Part shown: positions 12,441 to 22,900 of the stretch, one piece after another | How the letters are laid out: every line of letters begins with the position of its first letter | Numbering within the stretch: the stretch's first letter is position 1 | DNA from: Reticulitermes lucifugus | Taxonomy: Eukaryota; Arthropoda; Insecta; Blattodea; Rhinotermitidae | DNA length: 35,549 nt | Direction of reading: 5' to 3' | Assembly (NCBI GenBank): GCA_026260175.1 | Contig: JAKCWW010001124.1 | Location: forward strand, 1 to 35,549 | Program-made: the position numbers and the translations under genes | The notes under the pieces: generated by a model | What the model was told of the DNA's origin: nothing | The model's database searches: none | Seen by the model: the letters and a program-made list of their open reading frames with translations, nothing else

Positions 12441-12454
12441 GACACATATGACTG

Positions 12455-12515
12455 ACAAAAATAAATAAGTACAGCTTCAGTGAGAAAAAAAATAAATACA
12501 GCTTCATTGAGAACA
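12455..12515. repeat. Short imperfect tandem duplication (~33 bp unit)
   Basis: The segment AATAAATAAGTACAGCTTCA followed by GTGAG is repeated almost immediately as AATAAATACAGCTTCATTGAG after an A-run. Two adjacent imperfect copies are visible, within the CpG-poor block. Confidence 0.6.
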
Positions 12516-12525
12516 TCATCAAGAC

Positions 12526-12531
12526 TTTATT
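12526..12531 (-). promoter_or_regulatory. Candidate polyadenylation signal AATAAA
   Basis: TTTATT on the plus strand reads AATAAA on the gene strand, about 2.07 kb after the stop codon. It is one of at least five such hexamers in the CpG-poor block. It is listed as an example because it sits next to a locally duplicated A-rich segment; use in vivo is unknown. Confidence 0.25.
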
Positions 12532-14600
12532 TTACAACAGTACTTGAATAATACTTTAACATTGAACTTGACTATGTAGTTTGCTTCCAATATACATATT
12601 GATGAAATAATTTCACAACCAACAATAGGAAAACAACTTACATAAGACAAAATTTGTAAAATCTAAGTAATGACAATAAGGCATGCTGTGTAAAAAATTT
12701 AACTTCCTTATGCTCTGACCAGTCAAGTACCATGTCACAAAATTCCTTCAAAATGGTGAATATGTAGTATTGTGAACACATAGGAGTTGTGTCAGACATA
12801 TTGCGCTTGGCAACAATTTCTGTGTTAAGTTGAAATAGCTCAGACATCCCAGTGATTCTTCATCGCTGTCAGCTCATTTCTGCATTAGGCTAAAATGGCA
12901 GATAGCATATGTAACTATTCCACTTTTATGTGGGAGTTTTAGTCTAAGAAAGCAAGCAAAAAATCTGTGAGATTGAGGTTCTCAAGGCAGTGACTATGAA
13001 TGTTACTGCCTTTTTGGATGTGATTCCATGTGGTCTGTTATGTACCAGTTTACTTACATTTCAAAGGAACTGAGTTGCCCATCCAACATGGCATCAGGTT
13101 TATTTCAAACACTGATGCATATCTATCAGACTCTACTCTGTCACATCCCAGAATACAGTAACATTTTCCTTTTTTTTTCCTTTTTTTTTTTCACTAGATT
13201 ACTGGTTGCAATAATTCATGCTGCTAACATGAAAGCTTCATTTAATGTAGTAATAACCATGACATTCTGGTATCCATCATACAGATTTCCAGTGGTACAC
13301 ATAAACCAGAAAATAAGGTATTGAGAAACAAGTGTATTAAAATTATTGTTATTTGTAACTTTATTCTGACATATAAGAAATATTTGAAGTCAAGGAAATG
13401 GATAGTATTTTTAAGAATTTTTGAATATACTAAATTTTAAATATGTCTGTGCATATATTAATAAGAGAAAGACTTGTTTCACTTTTAATATCATGCAAGA
13501 CTATATTATTCCAGCTCATCACATTCACTTTTCTTAATATTCTTTTCATGTTAAATAGGTCAGAGATTTATTATGTAAACTGTAACCATTCTGTATTATA
13601 GATATACACTGAATTTGCTTAATTAAAAAAAATGGTTGGATGTTTTCATTCATAATGACTAGGAATGTCAAGTGATTCACTTTCATGTGTCCAGCAAGAA
13701 ATTTTGTTCTATTTAAAACATAAACTGCAATTACAGAGCAACTATCACTACACAGAACTTGAATTTTAAACAAAGTTCCAGGTTTCAGAATTGGACAATT
13801 TCAGATAACACTGTCCTTTTGATGAGTGTTAAGTGTTAAAATGTAGGCAGCAGGGCTGCTAATTCTGTAATTTCATATCACAACATGTAAGAAAGATTTA
13901 TCTATATATAAATGATGGGACTAATATGGAAGGTACTTAAATGTGAAAGATGTGCAATAATGTCCTAACTTCTACATAGTTCACTCTGTAGTGAGTGATA
14001 AATACCTACAATTCACCTAAGAGAAGAAAGTAACTAGCATACTGACATGAGATGAATAAACAGGACAATGTAATTTATGTCACTGGTGACAAGAACAGGA
14101 GGCACTAATTTCAGCCATGTAAAATATGATCTGCTGACACTCTGCAGTTGCGGCTTTGCAAGAAACTGCTGTGACAAACATAAGAATAACATTATTTCCA
14201 ATGATTACTTTATTTACATTTTTGGAATTGTAATTGAGGACAAAATCTGTTATCTTTACAATTCCAGAAACAACAGTGTTTCAGTTACAACATTTAATGT
14301 GGCAGTGTGGCAAGATAACTTGGTCGATATAGCAGCATAGATTTCTTGTATCACACCCTCTGCTAACCCTCATGACATTCAATATTAACACTTTTCTGAA
14401 TGCATGTACATTAAAAACTGTAAGGAATGTTAGGAGGTATTTTACTTGTGAGGGTTCAGTACCTGCGCTGTTTTCTAACTTTCCTGAATGATGTACTTTG
14501 AGCAAAATAATGCCCACAACTTTTCATTCACAACACCTTTTAACTTGCTTGAAAGATCTGTACCAATTATTAACGTCAGCATTTGCTTTTGGTGCTACAA

Positions 14601-16802
14601 TCAAAGGAAAGGCTCAACCCAATATTTGACAACAGGTCCACTGCTCCTCCCATTCACTGCTGCTGCCTTTAACACCTTGCTGCGGTGTTTCACATCTTTT
14701 GGTTTTAGCACATTCTTGTGATTACTGTACAAGCGGCTTGGAGTAAGAATGGACTTCTGGCTGAGGCCTGTTGTTTCCAGGAAATGTTCGTAGTTCCCAC
14801 TGCTGTTGCCATTTTGAAGCACTGCAGCCCTGGCTTCAGCACCATCTCCTGCTGGCCGTCCTCCATCCTCCCCACTTCCCACACTGTCCAGTTCCACATC
14901 CTCTAATTTGAACTCTTCAAAGTTGCACCGCAGTGTGTTGTTTCCCTCTTCCTCTTCTCCATTACCTTCTTCATGATCATCTTGAAGAGACTGTCTTCCA
15001 ATTCCAGTACCTAGATCTTCAAACCGGCGTACCATCTGTGAAACGCAAGGCAGTACAAAATGTTCCTCTGGTTCACCTTTAGTCAGCTCACTGACAATAC
15101 TGTTTCCTAGAGAACCTGTGATCAGAGACGAGACAGATGACCCAACACGAATCTTGCAGCAATAATTGCTATTCTTACTCACAGCAGGTGGTGCTTCCTG
15201 GTTTCCTTTCAGTGGAGAGGTATGGTTGTTAGTCGTTGGTTTGTGTCGCTTAGGTTCATGATTATGGCTATTAGTTGTGTGATTGTCCAATGGATTGTCA
15301 GTTTTTACAGTGGTCACTGATCCTCCACTCCTCAAATGTTGCCTTGAGACATTAGAATGGTTTTGAAAGTCTGATGCATTTACATTATCAAGCTTTTCTT
15401 TGAAGCCTGGAGGAGTGATGCAAGAGTTGTTGCTCCTTTCCTGCTGGTGGTCATGGTTGTTATTTAGTGACTGCTGACTCAATTCTTGATTCAGAGCAAG
15501 CTTCAGACTTCCATTACTCAGGATCTGTCGCTGACGTGGTTTATCAAGTATATGAGGGGTTAAAGGAGTTCGTATATCAGGACAAAGGATGGGTTTTACA
15601 CTGTGTTCATCTAAGTTCTTATGTTCAGAAATGTCATGCTGGTTTCTGTTCATGTTTTGGGATTGGGCGGATTTATATTCCATGCATGTTTTCTGATCTT
15701 GACTTGACGGGTCTAGAGCAGTGATGTTCCGAGGATCATTCTGGCTTGGTTGAGCATTATCCACCTTCTTCTTATACACACAAATACCCCCAGGCTGTGG
15801 TGGCTTTGGAGGCAGAGCTGGAGGAATGTGATTTCCACCTGGTGTGAACTCTACTTTTACAAGCGGTGATATGTCTTTCTTATCTAATTCTTCAAAGTCT
15901 AAGTTTCTGACAAGTGTCAATCTTTGTGATGCCATTAGTAAGCAAGCTTTCTCTTCAAGAAGTTGAGCTTTAATTGGTGGAGATGGCGTTTTTTCTTTAG
16001 TACCCAGCTTCAGAGGCTCTTTTTTCCATTGCACACAGCTCTCCGTGTCAGGGCTGATGTGGTTGTCACTATGGTGATCTGACTGGCTCTCAACAGCCTG
16101 GCTTTTTATCTCTTCCTCTCCTCCCTCTGTGCAGTTTTCCTCATCCTGTTCCTCTTTAATGCTATGACATTGGTAACTGAACCGTCCTGTCACCTTACAG
16201 TCTGGCTGGCATACACGGCCTTGTTCATACCTTGTCATTTCCACTTCCTCTTGGTCATTAAGAAGAATTTGATTGACACACTCCAAGACAGGATTGTGTT
16301 GATATTCTTTGTACAAATCTCTACCTCCTAATTCATCCTCATGACAACCATTCTCCATACTATCTTCTAGCTCCTGTGATTCTGAAATTGTTGATTCCTT
16401 GAATTCTAAACTTTTGCCTTCAAAATCCTTTGAGGTCTGACTCAGGTTATGCTCCTGATTGAAGAAAAATTTGTTTTCATTTCTCAGTTCCCTACGCCTG
16501 AATAATGGCCTGTAAGACCCACGATTAGTGGGCTTATTATGACTGTTTTTTTTAAACCTGACAAAAGCTGTAGTCTGTGATGTTTTAAGATCATTGTTGC
16601 CAATTGAACCACACTGTGAGAGCTCATCCTCTTCTGAGGAGACACTATCATCTTGTTTTTCCTGTGCCATCCTCGTGTCTCTATTATACAGATGGACCCT
16701 TGATTCCTCTTCAGTTGGACTATGCCCAGAGCCCTCGAGCGATTCTCTCTCAGAGTTCTGCTGGATTTCCTCTGCTGTGATGTTACACTCTTTCCTGCCC
16801 AC
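14601..16802 (-). CDS. Terminal exon of the same coiled-coil gene: long disordered tail with PxxP cluster and conserved-looking C-terminus
   Basis: This open frame has 733 codons plus a stop. It has no ATG at its left edge: it starts with GTG directly after the acceptor TTCTGTTACAG, in phase 0, matching the phase-0 donor of the coiled-coil exon. The spliced protein reads ...ARLDK-VGRKECN.... Exon residues 1-75 are acidic and serine-rich. A proline cluster, PPALPPKPPQPGG, lies near residues 326-338 and is a plausible SH3-binding site. Asn/His/Gln-rich stretches lie near 444-527 and an acidic run near 606-622. The last 45 residues are basic and more ordered-looking (SRLYSNHKNVLKPKDVKHRS near 687-706, ending VKYWVEPFL), the segment most likely to be conserved. 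No signal peptide, membrane segment or catalytic motif is visible. A cytoplasmic scaffold or cytoskeletal adaptor is inference only. No frameshift or internal stop is seen, so the gene looks intact. Confidence 0.88.
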   Translation of the reverse strand: MGRKECNITAEEIQQNSERESLEGSGHSPTEEESRVHLYNRDTRMAQEKQDDSVSSEEDELSQCGSIGNNDLKTSQTTAFVRFKKNSHNKPTNRGSYRPLFRRRELRNENKFFFNQEHNLSQTSKDFEGKSLEFKESTISESQELEDSMENGCHEDELGGRDLYKEYQHNPVLECVNQILLNDQEEVEMTRYEQGRVCQPDCKVTGRFSYQCHSIKEEQDEENCTEGGEEEIKSQAVESQSDHHSDNHISPDTESCVQWKKEPLKLGTKEKTPSPPIKAQLLEEKACLLMASQRLTLVRNLDFEELDKKDISPLVKVEFTPGGNHIPPALPPKPPQPGGICVYKKKVDNAQPSQNDPRNITALDPSSQDQKTCMEYKSAQSQNMNRNQHDISEHKNLDEHSVKPILCPDIRTPLTPHILDKPRQRQILSNGSLKLALNQELSQQSLNNNHDHQQERSNNSCITPPGFKEKLDNVNASDFQNHSNVSRQHLRSGGSVTTVKTDNPLDNHTTNSHNHEPKRHKPTTNNHTSPLKGNQEAPPAVSKNSNYCCKIRVGSSVSSLITGSLGNSIVSELTKGEPEEHFVLPCVSQMVRRFEDLGTGIGRQSLQDDHEEGNGEEEEGNNTLRCNFEEFKLEDVELDSVGSGEDGGRPAGDGAEARAAVLQNGNSSGNYEHFLETTGLSQKSILTPSRLYSNHKNVLKPKDVKHRSKVLKAAAVNGRSSGPVVKYWVEPFL

Positions 16803-17218
16803 CTGTAACAGAAAAATAAATATTCACATATTATTGACAAAAGAAACACATACCCTGGAAAGGGTTCTTCATGTGACAAGACATTTCCATTTCTGTGAAA
16901 TCAAGTGGTTCACACTGTATCTGCTTACTGTTTTCCATCATCATATGGCATTAGATACAAAATGGTATCTCGTTTTACGTTTAATAACAAATGCGGTAAT
17001 ATTTTAATCAAACAGGCAGTTTTTGTGAAAAAATTCTTTGGTTTTGGAAATAGGAAAGAAAAACAGTTTGATTCTATTTGTATCGTTTTATGTCCGGGTA
17101 ATTTTCCTTTTCCCATATTGAGCTACTTGAATCTTAATTGCACAAGAATTATCTTTCATGTCATGAATGTGAAGGGATATGGCTCAGGATAGGGACAGGT
17201 GGTGAGCTCTTGTGATAG

Positions 17219-17325
17219 CGGTAATGAACCTTCGGGTTCCATAAAACGCGGGGAATTTCTTGACTAGCCGACGACCTGCTAGCTTCTCAAGAAGGACTCT
17301 GCTCCATGGAGTTAGTTAGAATGTG
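17219..17325 (+). repeat. Dispersed repeat D, copy inside the intron
   Basis: GGTAATGAACCTTCGGGTTC, AAAACGCGGGGAATTTCTTG, AGCCGACGACC and GACTCTGCTCCATGGAGTTA form the longest copy of this family in the window. It lies in the intron of the coiled-coil gene, antisense to it, and marks the point where CpGs become frequent again. Confidence 0.65.
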
Positions 17326-17500
17326 AAGGAATTACGCCTGATGACTGATAGATGTGTGGAAAGTATGTTCATGTACTGCTGGGGAGCATGACAGTATACA
17401 GAGACAGAGAAAGAACGAAATAAAGAAAGAACGCAGGAAAAAAAAAGAAAGCCAGAAAGTGGGCTAAACTTCAGGAATTAAAGAAGTTAGGGAGGAAGTA

Positions 17501-17521
17501 AGGAAAGAAAGAAAGAAAGAA
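17501..17521 (+). repeat. (GAAA)n microsatellite in the intron
   Basis: Five consecutive GAAA units form the core of a longer purine-rich stretch from about 17,400 to 17,580. Confidence 0.85.
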
Positions 17522-17603
17522 AATAGGGGTGAAATAAATGAACGAAAGGACGGAGAAAGAAATATGGAGAATATGCTAACATCACACCATTAGCGCGTTC
17601 TAC

Positions 17604-17900
17604 CTTGTCGAGCCGGGCGATCTCCAGCTGCTGGGTGCGAATGACGTCGTCCTTCTCCGCAAGTTGCTGGCGAATGTGGCGCTGTTCCCGCCGCAGACGC
17701 CCCTCCAGCACGAGCAAAGCCCTCAGCACGCGCCCGAGCTGTTCGTTCCGTAACTCTCCTCCCGCACGTACTTCAGCCTCTTTCTCCTGCAACTTGGTGG
17801 TGAACGCGGCTACCAGCTGCCGACAACGCACCGTCTGCAGGCGCAGCGCCGTCCGTGTCTCCTCCAGCTCTCGCCGCAGTGCTCTAATTTCGCACTCCAT
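17604..17900 (-). CDS. Coiled-coil exon of an unidentified insect gene (internal or first coding exon)
   Basis: This exon encodes 99 residues, beginning MECEIRALRRELEE and ending EIARLDK. Leucines, arginines and glutamates recur in heptad-like spacing almost throughout, with no prolines and few glycines, so it should form one long alpha-helical coiled coil for homo- or hetero-oligomerisation. On the minus strand the last codon AAG is followed directly by GTAGAA, a good splice donor, in phase 0. The left boundary is ambiguous: CAG immediately precedes the ATG at 17,900 and could be a splice acceptor. Alternatively, translation could start six codons upstream at 17,918 (MTVIPQ), which has an in-frame TGA two codons before it. 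The exon is GC- and CpG-rich, up to eight CpGs per 60 bp, unlike the CpG-poor 3' exon; this fits a position near the 5' end. I do not recognise the family. Being a real exon is well supported by joint phase, helix pattern and base composition. Confidence 0.8.
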
Positions 17901-18013
17901 CTGGGGAATAACCGTCATAAATCAAATAATGCCACTCAGTCCATATCGTCTGTTTATAGTATATTATATAATAATGGACACTGTCCGTTGTATGAGGTAG
18001 AGTTGATTACACG

Positions 18014-18047
18014 ACGTTTCGGAGTTTACTCTCGTCTTCCAATGATT
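18014..18047 (-). repeat. GAAGACGAG...CCGAAACGTCG cassette, minus strand
   Basis: On the minus strand GGAAGACGAGAGTAAACTC is followed directly by CGAAACGTCGTG. Confidence 0.55.
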
Positions 18048-18939
18048 CTTTGTAATTATATTGACAAATCCCAACCATCGCCACTAATCTCAGTAATGGC
18101 TAATGTTAGGACGTTAGAAAAGTTGTTTCCGGGATAAATTGGCAGCTAATCGTGTCACTACACCATCGTGTTCACCAGATTGATAGTTCTGATTTCATCA
18201 GTAAAACATGAAGGATACCATCCCATCAATTACTCTCCTGTTGAGGATTCGCCTTATATGCGCAGTTAAATTTCATTGCTGCCACCTAGTGTCTAGAATC
18301 GCCAGTAGCACTTACTAAAATGAAGAGATGTTGAACTTCAGACTTAAGCTGAACAATAATTTGACTTTAAAACTACTAAGAAATGCTATGAAGTGGATCT
18401 TGCTTGAAACATTAATAGTGTCTCAGTTAATCAAAACATTCTCCGCAGCTTATGGAACTGGAAGGTTCATCAACGTATTGCAACAGAACGCCACTAGTTC
18501 CTTTCATGAGCTACATGAATTCACTCTACACCCTCCCCTCTATGTCTTTAAAACCGTTTTAATATTATACCCCCACTACATGATAAATATCACAGTGTGA
18601 CTGATGACGGAAACACCACGACGACGATAGTGACTAACAACAGGGACCAATCTGTCTCGCACAAACGAAGTTCTACCCACGCTGTTTATCCTTTGTCCCG
18701 CAGCAGTTAACATCTGTTGTTTGTGCACGGCATGCGCTGGGAAAACGACAGTTGTTCAGATAGTTGTTTATCTCATGATTATTCACCCCAATTGTCGTAA
18801 TGAACAATCATGAATAAGAGGTCACTCGTATATGAACTGAAGTTAGATGTCTGACGCATGTCGCGCAAGCAGAGCCTGGAAGGGACGTGCATAATTCTAA
18901 GAAAAGGAGAGACGCAGATAAAGGTTTCCATGATGACAG

Positions 18940-18995
18940 CTGTCTTCTGGTGTCTGGTAGACATATACCGACGTTTCAGAGGAAACAGCTTCCTC
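18940..18995 (-). repeat. Fragment of a repeat carrying the GAAACGTCGGTA-ATGTCTACCA core
   Basis: On the minus strand it reads GAGGAAGCTGTTTCCTCTG, AAACGTCGGTATATGTCTAC, CAGACACCAGAAGAC. The plus strand at 19,252-19,300 reads GAAACGTCAGTACATATCTG, TCTACCATG after a GATGATGAGG leader. The two are related copies in opposite orientation. An overlapping 61-codon minus-strand frame is not a gene. Confidence 0.5.
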
Positions 18996-19249
18996 CATAA
19001 TTAAGGTGGGTCAGGGAGGAGTGTAAGGCCTCGCTTTGTACTTGTGAGGTCCCGGGTGTGGTAATTACACGTTGGCCCTGAATTCTGTCCAGGGGTTAAT
19101 TTTCTGATACTGTACTAACGCTACTGAGGAGAGGGCAGGAAAGACTGTCTGATTGCACGCGGCGGCGGTGGCCGCAGAACGGTCTACACGAAGGCAAGCA
19201 GACACGTGCCCCCCAGTCACCATTCTCTTTGTCGCAGTGTTCACCAGAC

Positions 19250-19300
19250 ATGATGATGAGGTAGCAGATTCTCCTGAAACGTCAGTACATATCTGTCTAC
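19250..19300 (+). repeat. Second copy of the GAAACGTC(G/A)GTACATATCTG repeat
   Basis: ATGATGATGAGGTAGCAGAT, TCTCCTGAAACGTCAGTACA, TATCTGTCTACCATG matches the minus-strand copy at 18.95 kb. It is followed within 60 bp by an inverted copy of repeat D, so this is a small nest of repeat fragments. Confidence 0.5.
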
Positions 19301-19357
19301 CATGTTGATGGAGGCAGCAGATTTATCTAAAACTTCTGGCGAAGTTAGTAGTCTCTC

Positions 19358-19407
19358 AGCCGATCAAGAAATTCCCTGCCTTTTTGGAACCCGAAATTTA
19401 ATTACTG
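19358..19407 (-). repeat. Dispersed repeat D, inverted copy
   Basis: CAGCCGATCAAGAAATTCCC, then GGAACCCGAAATTTAATTAC, is the reverse complement of the leading part of the family (GTAATTAAATTTCGGGTTCC ... GGGAATTTCTTGATCGGCTG). Confidence 0.6.
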
Positions 19408-19756
19408 TGTTTCCAAGCGCTCGCAACAGATGCGTAACCAGAAGCAGCTGAAACCAGTTACAACCCTCACATCACAGGTCTCTCAAATCAATAATATTAT
19501 CTCCCCTTCTACACCTATGTATCTGACTCGGTCTTTTCCTTTCAGGTTATCAGAACAATATTCTGTACTAGTCTGTAATCTCCCCTTGTGTGCTACATGT
19601 CTCACTCGTATCATCATCCTTGTACCTACTCAAGTTACAAATTTTGTACGCAAAACTTTGAGTAATAAAACAATAAATACAGGCCTGGAGAGGCCCTCAG
19701 GGCTCCAGGATGTTGAGGCTCTCTCAGAATTTCTAGATGATCGGCACGTGAAGGTG

Positions 19757-19925
19757 GTAAGTTTGTCAGCCCTACGCAACGGCCGCCTTTACCACTCAGG
19801 AGATATCCCTGGTACTCATTTCTGTTAGAGGTAGAATCCACCCCCGTGCCATAGTGGGGCCGGAAGGATTAAGTCAATGAAAAATCCCAATGCCCCTATC
19901 GGGAATAGAACCCACGACCTTCCGG
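19757..19925 (-). repeat. tRNA-derived SINE fragment, minus strand
   Basis: The plus strand contains ATATCCCTGGTACTCATTTC and AGAGGTAGAATCCACCCC, matching the complement of the family A middle (GTGAGCACCAGGGG; GGAGTCCACCCAG). GGGAATAGAACCC at 19,901-19,913 is the complement of a B-box-like GGGTTCTATTCCC. The head beyond the B-box is missing. Confidence 0.5.
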
Positions 19926-22900
19926 CTTACTTTGAGTAATAAGAAATGTAAATATGGTGACAGTACGAAACTTTGAGGTTTTATCTCATTTCATCAAAGC
20001 CCCAATTAATCAACGTAGTTCGGACTTTTCCTAGCAGAAATGACGTAAGGGCTGGGCCTGACAAAGCCCACTCTACAGACAGAATAATTTAGATCAAAGT
20101 ACTTGTGTAATTTCGTAACTCCGTACTAACAAAATGTTGAAACAATTCGTCGTTTAAGACAGCTGATGAGTCGGTGACTTGAGTTGCAGTTCTGAGCTAA
20201 ATTTATTCGGAATGTACCTACTCCTATAGGACGAATTTACACCACACATTTTATGTAATTTAAAATTTTATTACAGCCATCCCCTCTCGTTTAGGTTCGC
20301 TGAAAGTACATTTCATGATGGTGGGCTGTCAGGAACAGAAGGGACGGAAAGTTTATGACACAGTGTGTACACTATTAAACCCTAAGGACGACTACTTTAA
20401 GGATATGTTTTTACAGCAACATGCGACATTACCAGTTGGCCTTCAAAGTGGATGCGGACTGTGTTTTCTGTGAGGTGCAACTGAAATTGTTTATAAAAAT
20501 TCAGATGAACAGGAGTCTTCAAAGTGTATGGTAAAGCGACGTAATATTTTCCTGTGCATATTTTAGCATCAGTTAATATTTACAAGCTACATAGATTGAG
20601 GATGTTTGAGAACACAGTGCTGTGTAGAATGTTTGAATTTAAGACAAAGGAAGTTGCTTAATGAAGAGCTTCATAATTCGTACTATTTGCTAAATAATCA
20701 GGACAAAATTGCACGAGCTAATGAGAAACTTCATTACTTGTACTGCTCACCTCATGTTATTACAAAGATCAAATCAAGGAGAATATGACGGGCGGGACGT
20801 GTGGAATGTGTAAGAGAGAAGGGAAATGCATAAAGGATTTTTGTGGGGAAAGCAGAAGGAAACAGCGCTTGGAAGACTTAGGCATCGATTGGAGATTATA
20901 TACTTAAATATCTTAAATAAATAGGATTGGAGGGTGTAGACTGAAATTAACTGAATAATAGCACTCCCTGAAAACGAGGTATACCACACGCTTAACATCA
21001 TACTGAACCCCACTTTCGTGCATACTTTAACAATGCTTGTTTAGATGAATTTTGCGCGGTTTACTTAGTGGCCAAGTCACTCAAAAGACGCACAATTCTC
21101 AATTTACCGAATTTTAAAATATAAACATGAACTTCATAATTTAACTTCATATATGCCCTGAATCATTCACCATTTCAGTTGGATTTTTCAAGCATATGAA
21201 CAGAAATTCTCAGCAACAAAGCTGAACTCAGATTTCAAGCAAGGTTTTCCCGTGTAATGGAACTAGACTGAGGGATAACACCAAACGTTCACTTGAACAT
21301 AAAGACGAGGGTTTCATGTTGTGGAATAAAAGACAAAACAGCTCTACTTTTTAAAACATAAATGCATATAAATAATTTTGATGCACTAAAAATATAACAA
21401 TGCATGTATTTCGAAAGAGGAATATTACCCCCCCCCCAGCCATCAAACACGTGTAACAATTTTCCCACGGCTGAGAAGGAGAGGACAAACCAGCGGGGGT
21501 TCCCATGGTAATCCAGTATGTTTATTTTAAATTAACTTGCACTGCGGCTTTAGCAGCAAATTAACACACGCATTACTGGTTGTCATGTCGCTTCTCAGCA
21601 TCTGGTTAACACAGCGACAGGATATTGCTCAATGCCGGTTTCCCTTTTTACCCAATAATGCTAAAAATGATGACTCAAGTACTCTGAACTGCCAGCCATG
21701 AAATGAAATCAGCAACTGAGTACTGATCATATGACAGTAACACATATGATGATATACTGAGGCCACAGAAAGAAGTCCCATGGATGGTGGACATAACAGG
21801 AGTCGAGACTTCCCTTTCTGCTTACTGTTGTACTCCACTCCATCCCGCTTTGGCCTATGTCAACCAACAAAAGCCTTGTCTCCAGCGAAGGTCATCGCAT
21901 CATTCTCACTGCCAGAACTTCCCTGAGCTAATGACTAGATGACAGGAGGAAAATATAGGGAAGAATGTTGGAGCTGGAAGCGTAACAGCTGGAGGATGAA
22001 GTGGAATGGGTCGATCCATGGGTCTGCCTTCTGTGGTCTAAGTAGTCCTACAGCTCATTATTTAGACCACAAAGTTTGTCTCACCATCATTTTATCTGCC
22101 TTTTTTCTTCCTTCCCTAATTCCTGTACATATACCTCTCTGTCTTGATTTTCTTCTGCATTCCTATCTTTCCTCTGACTGCCTGTTATTTTACTTTCTCT
22201 CTCTCAATTTCTTTCCTTTGTTCCTTTCTCCCTTCCCACGATCACGTCACTCGACAGGTTCTTCGTGGTTTTCGTCCTTGCCTCCACGCGAATCACCTCC
22301 TATCAAGTACTAACCTACTCCCAAGTAATAATCTTTACTTGTTACCAAGTCCTAACTTAATCACTCTTAAGCATAATCACCCCTTCTAGCTATAACCACT
22401 TCGGCTGAAACAGCTGATATCGCTGTAGTTGAGACACTGCTCCTGTTAGTATCAATGCTATAGTTCGTTATTTATTATTCGATTCTTCTAAAGAATTTTC
22501 ATTTTTAATTACATCGCCTTTGCCCACAAACGTCTTAAAATTTCATATCCTTTGCTTGGATTTTGCGTTGTTTCTCTTTGTAAATGTCCATGTTTCTGTT
22601 TTCGTCGATATCTGTTTAAAATATACTTTACAGCTCGTTGTGCACTGTTTTGCCCAAAACATTGCAAAACAACGCGTGAAGAGTGAAGGGTATAAAAGTT
22701 TTGTACATCGTAAATTTTGAGGCTCAATAGCGGAGGAAAAAGAAAATAAACCAACGCACAGAAACTGCAAAATTAATCACACAAGGCACATTGTTTTTTA
22801 TTTATCTTATTCCGGTTGTGTTAATTTTAATGGGACTGGTGCTGACATTCTTGTCCTGCTCACGAGGCAATTCTTTTTTGATCGTCTACTAACCTGTAAT

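Larger units (their letters stand above)
11581..14600 (-). other. CpG-depleted block downstream of the stop codon: probable long 3' UTR or transcribed tail
   Basis: No coding potential is supported here. By eye I count three CpG dinucleotides between 11,581 and 14,040, and about four more up to 14,600. The depletion continues the pattern of the terminal exon and stops sharply near 11.5 kb, where flanking DNA has up to six CpGs per 60 bp. This fits sequence that is transcribed and methylated in the germline together with the upstream gene. Minus-strand AATAAA hexamers occur at 14,209-14,214, 13,360-13,365, 12,526-12,531, 11,813-11,818 and 11,684-11,689, so several polyadenylation sites are possible. 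Which is used cannot be told from sequence. An alternative is that the block belongs to a separate non-coding transcript. Confidence 0.45.
16803..17603 (-). other. Phase-0 GT-AG intron of the coiled-coil gene
   Basis: The 801 bp between the two exons starts with GTAGAA and ends with TTCTGTTACAG on the minus strand, after a short pyrimidine-rich stretch. It contains a fragment of a dispersed repeat (17,219-17,272) and, near its 5' end, a long purine-rich tract on the plus strand (GAAA-type, about 17,400-17,580). The intron therefore opens with a pyrimidine-rich transcript. CpG frequency changes abruptly inside the intron, at about 17.2 kb. Confidence 0.75.

Noticed and set aside
16594..17007. 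137-codon plus-strand frame opposite the terminal exon
   Set aside because: Antisense shadow of a serine/glutamate-rich coding exon, running on into the intron with no independent support.
17605..18000. 131-codon plus-strand frame opposite the coiled-coil exon
   Set aside because: Antisense shadow; Ser/Arg/Cys-rich composition is what a GC-rich helical exon gives in reverse.
22080..22390. 124- and 81-codon frames rich in Phe, Leu and Ser that look like membrane proteins
   Set aside because: They come from a CT-rich tract; hydrophobicity is a composition effect and no start context, splice sites or family motifs are seen.
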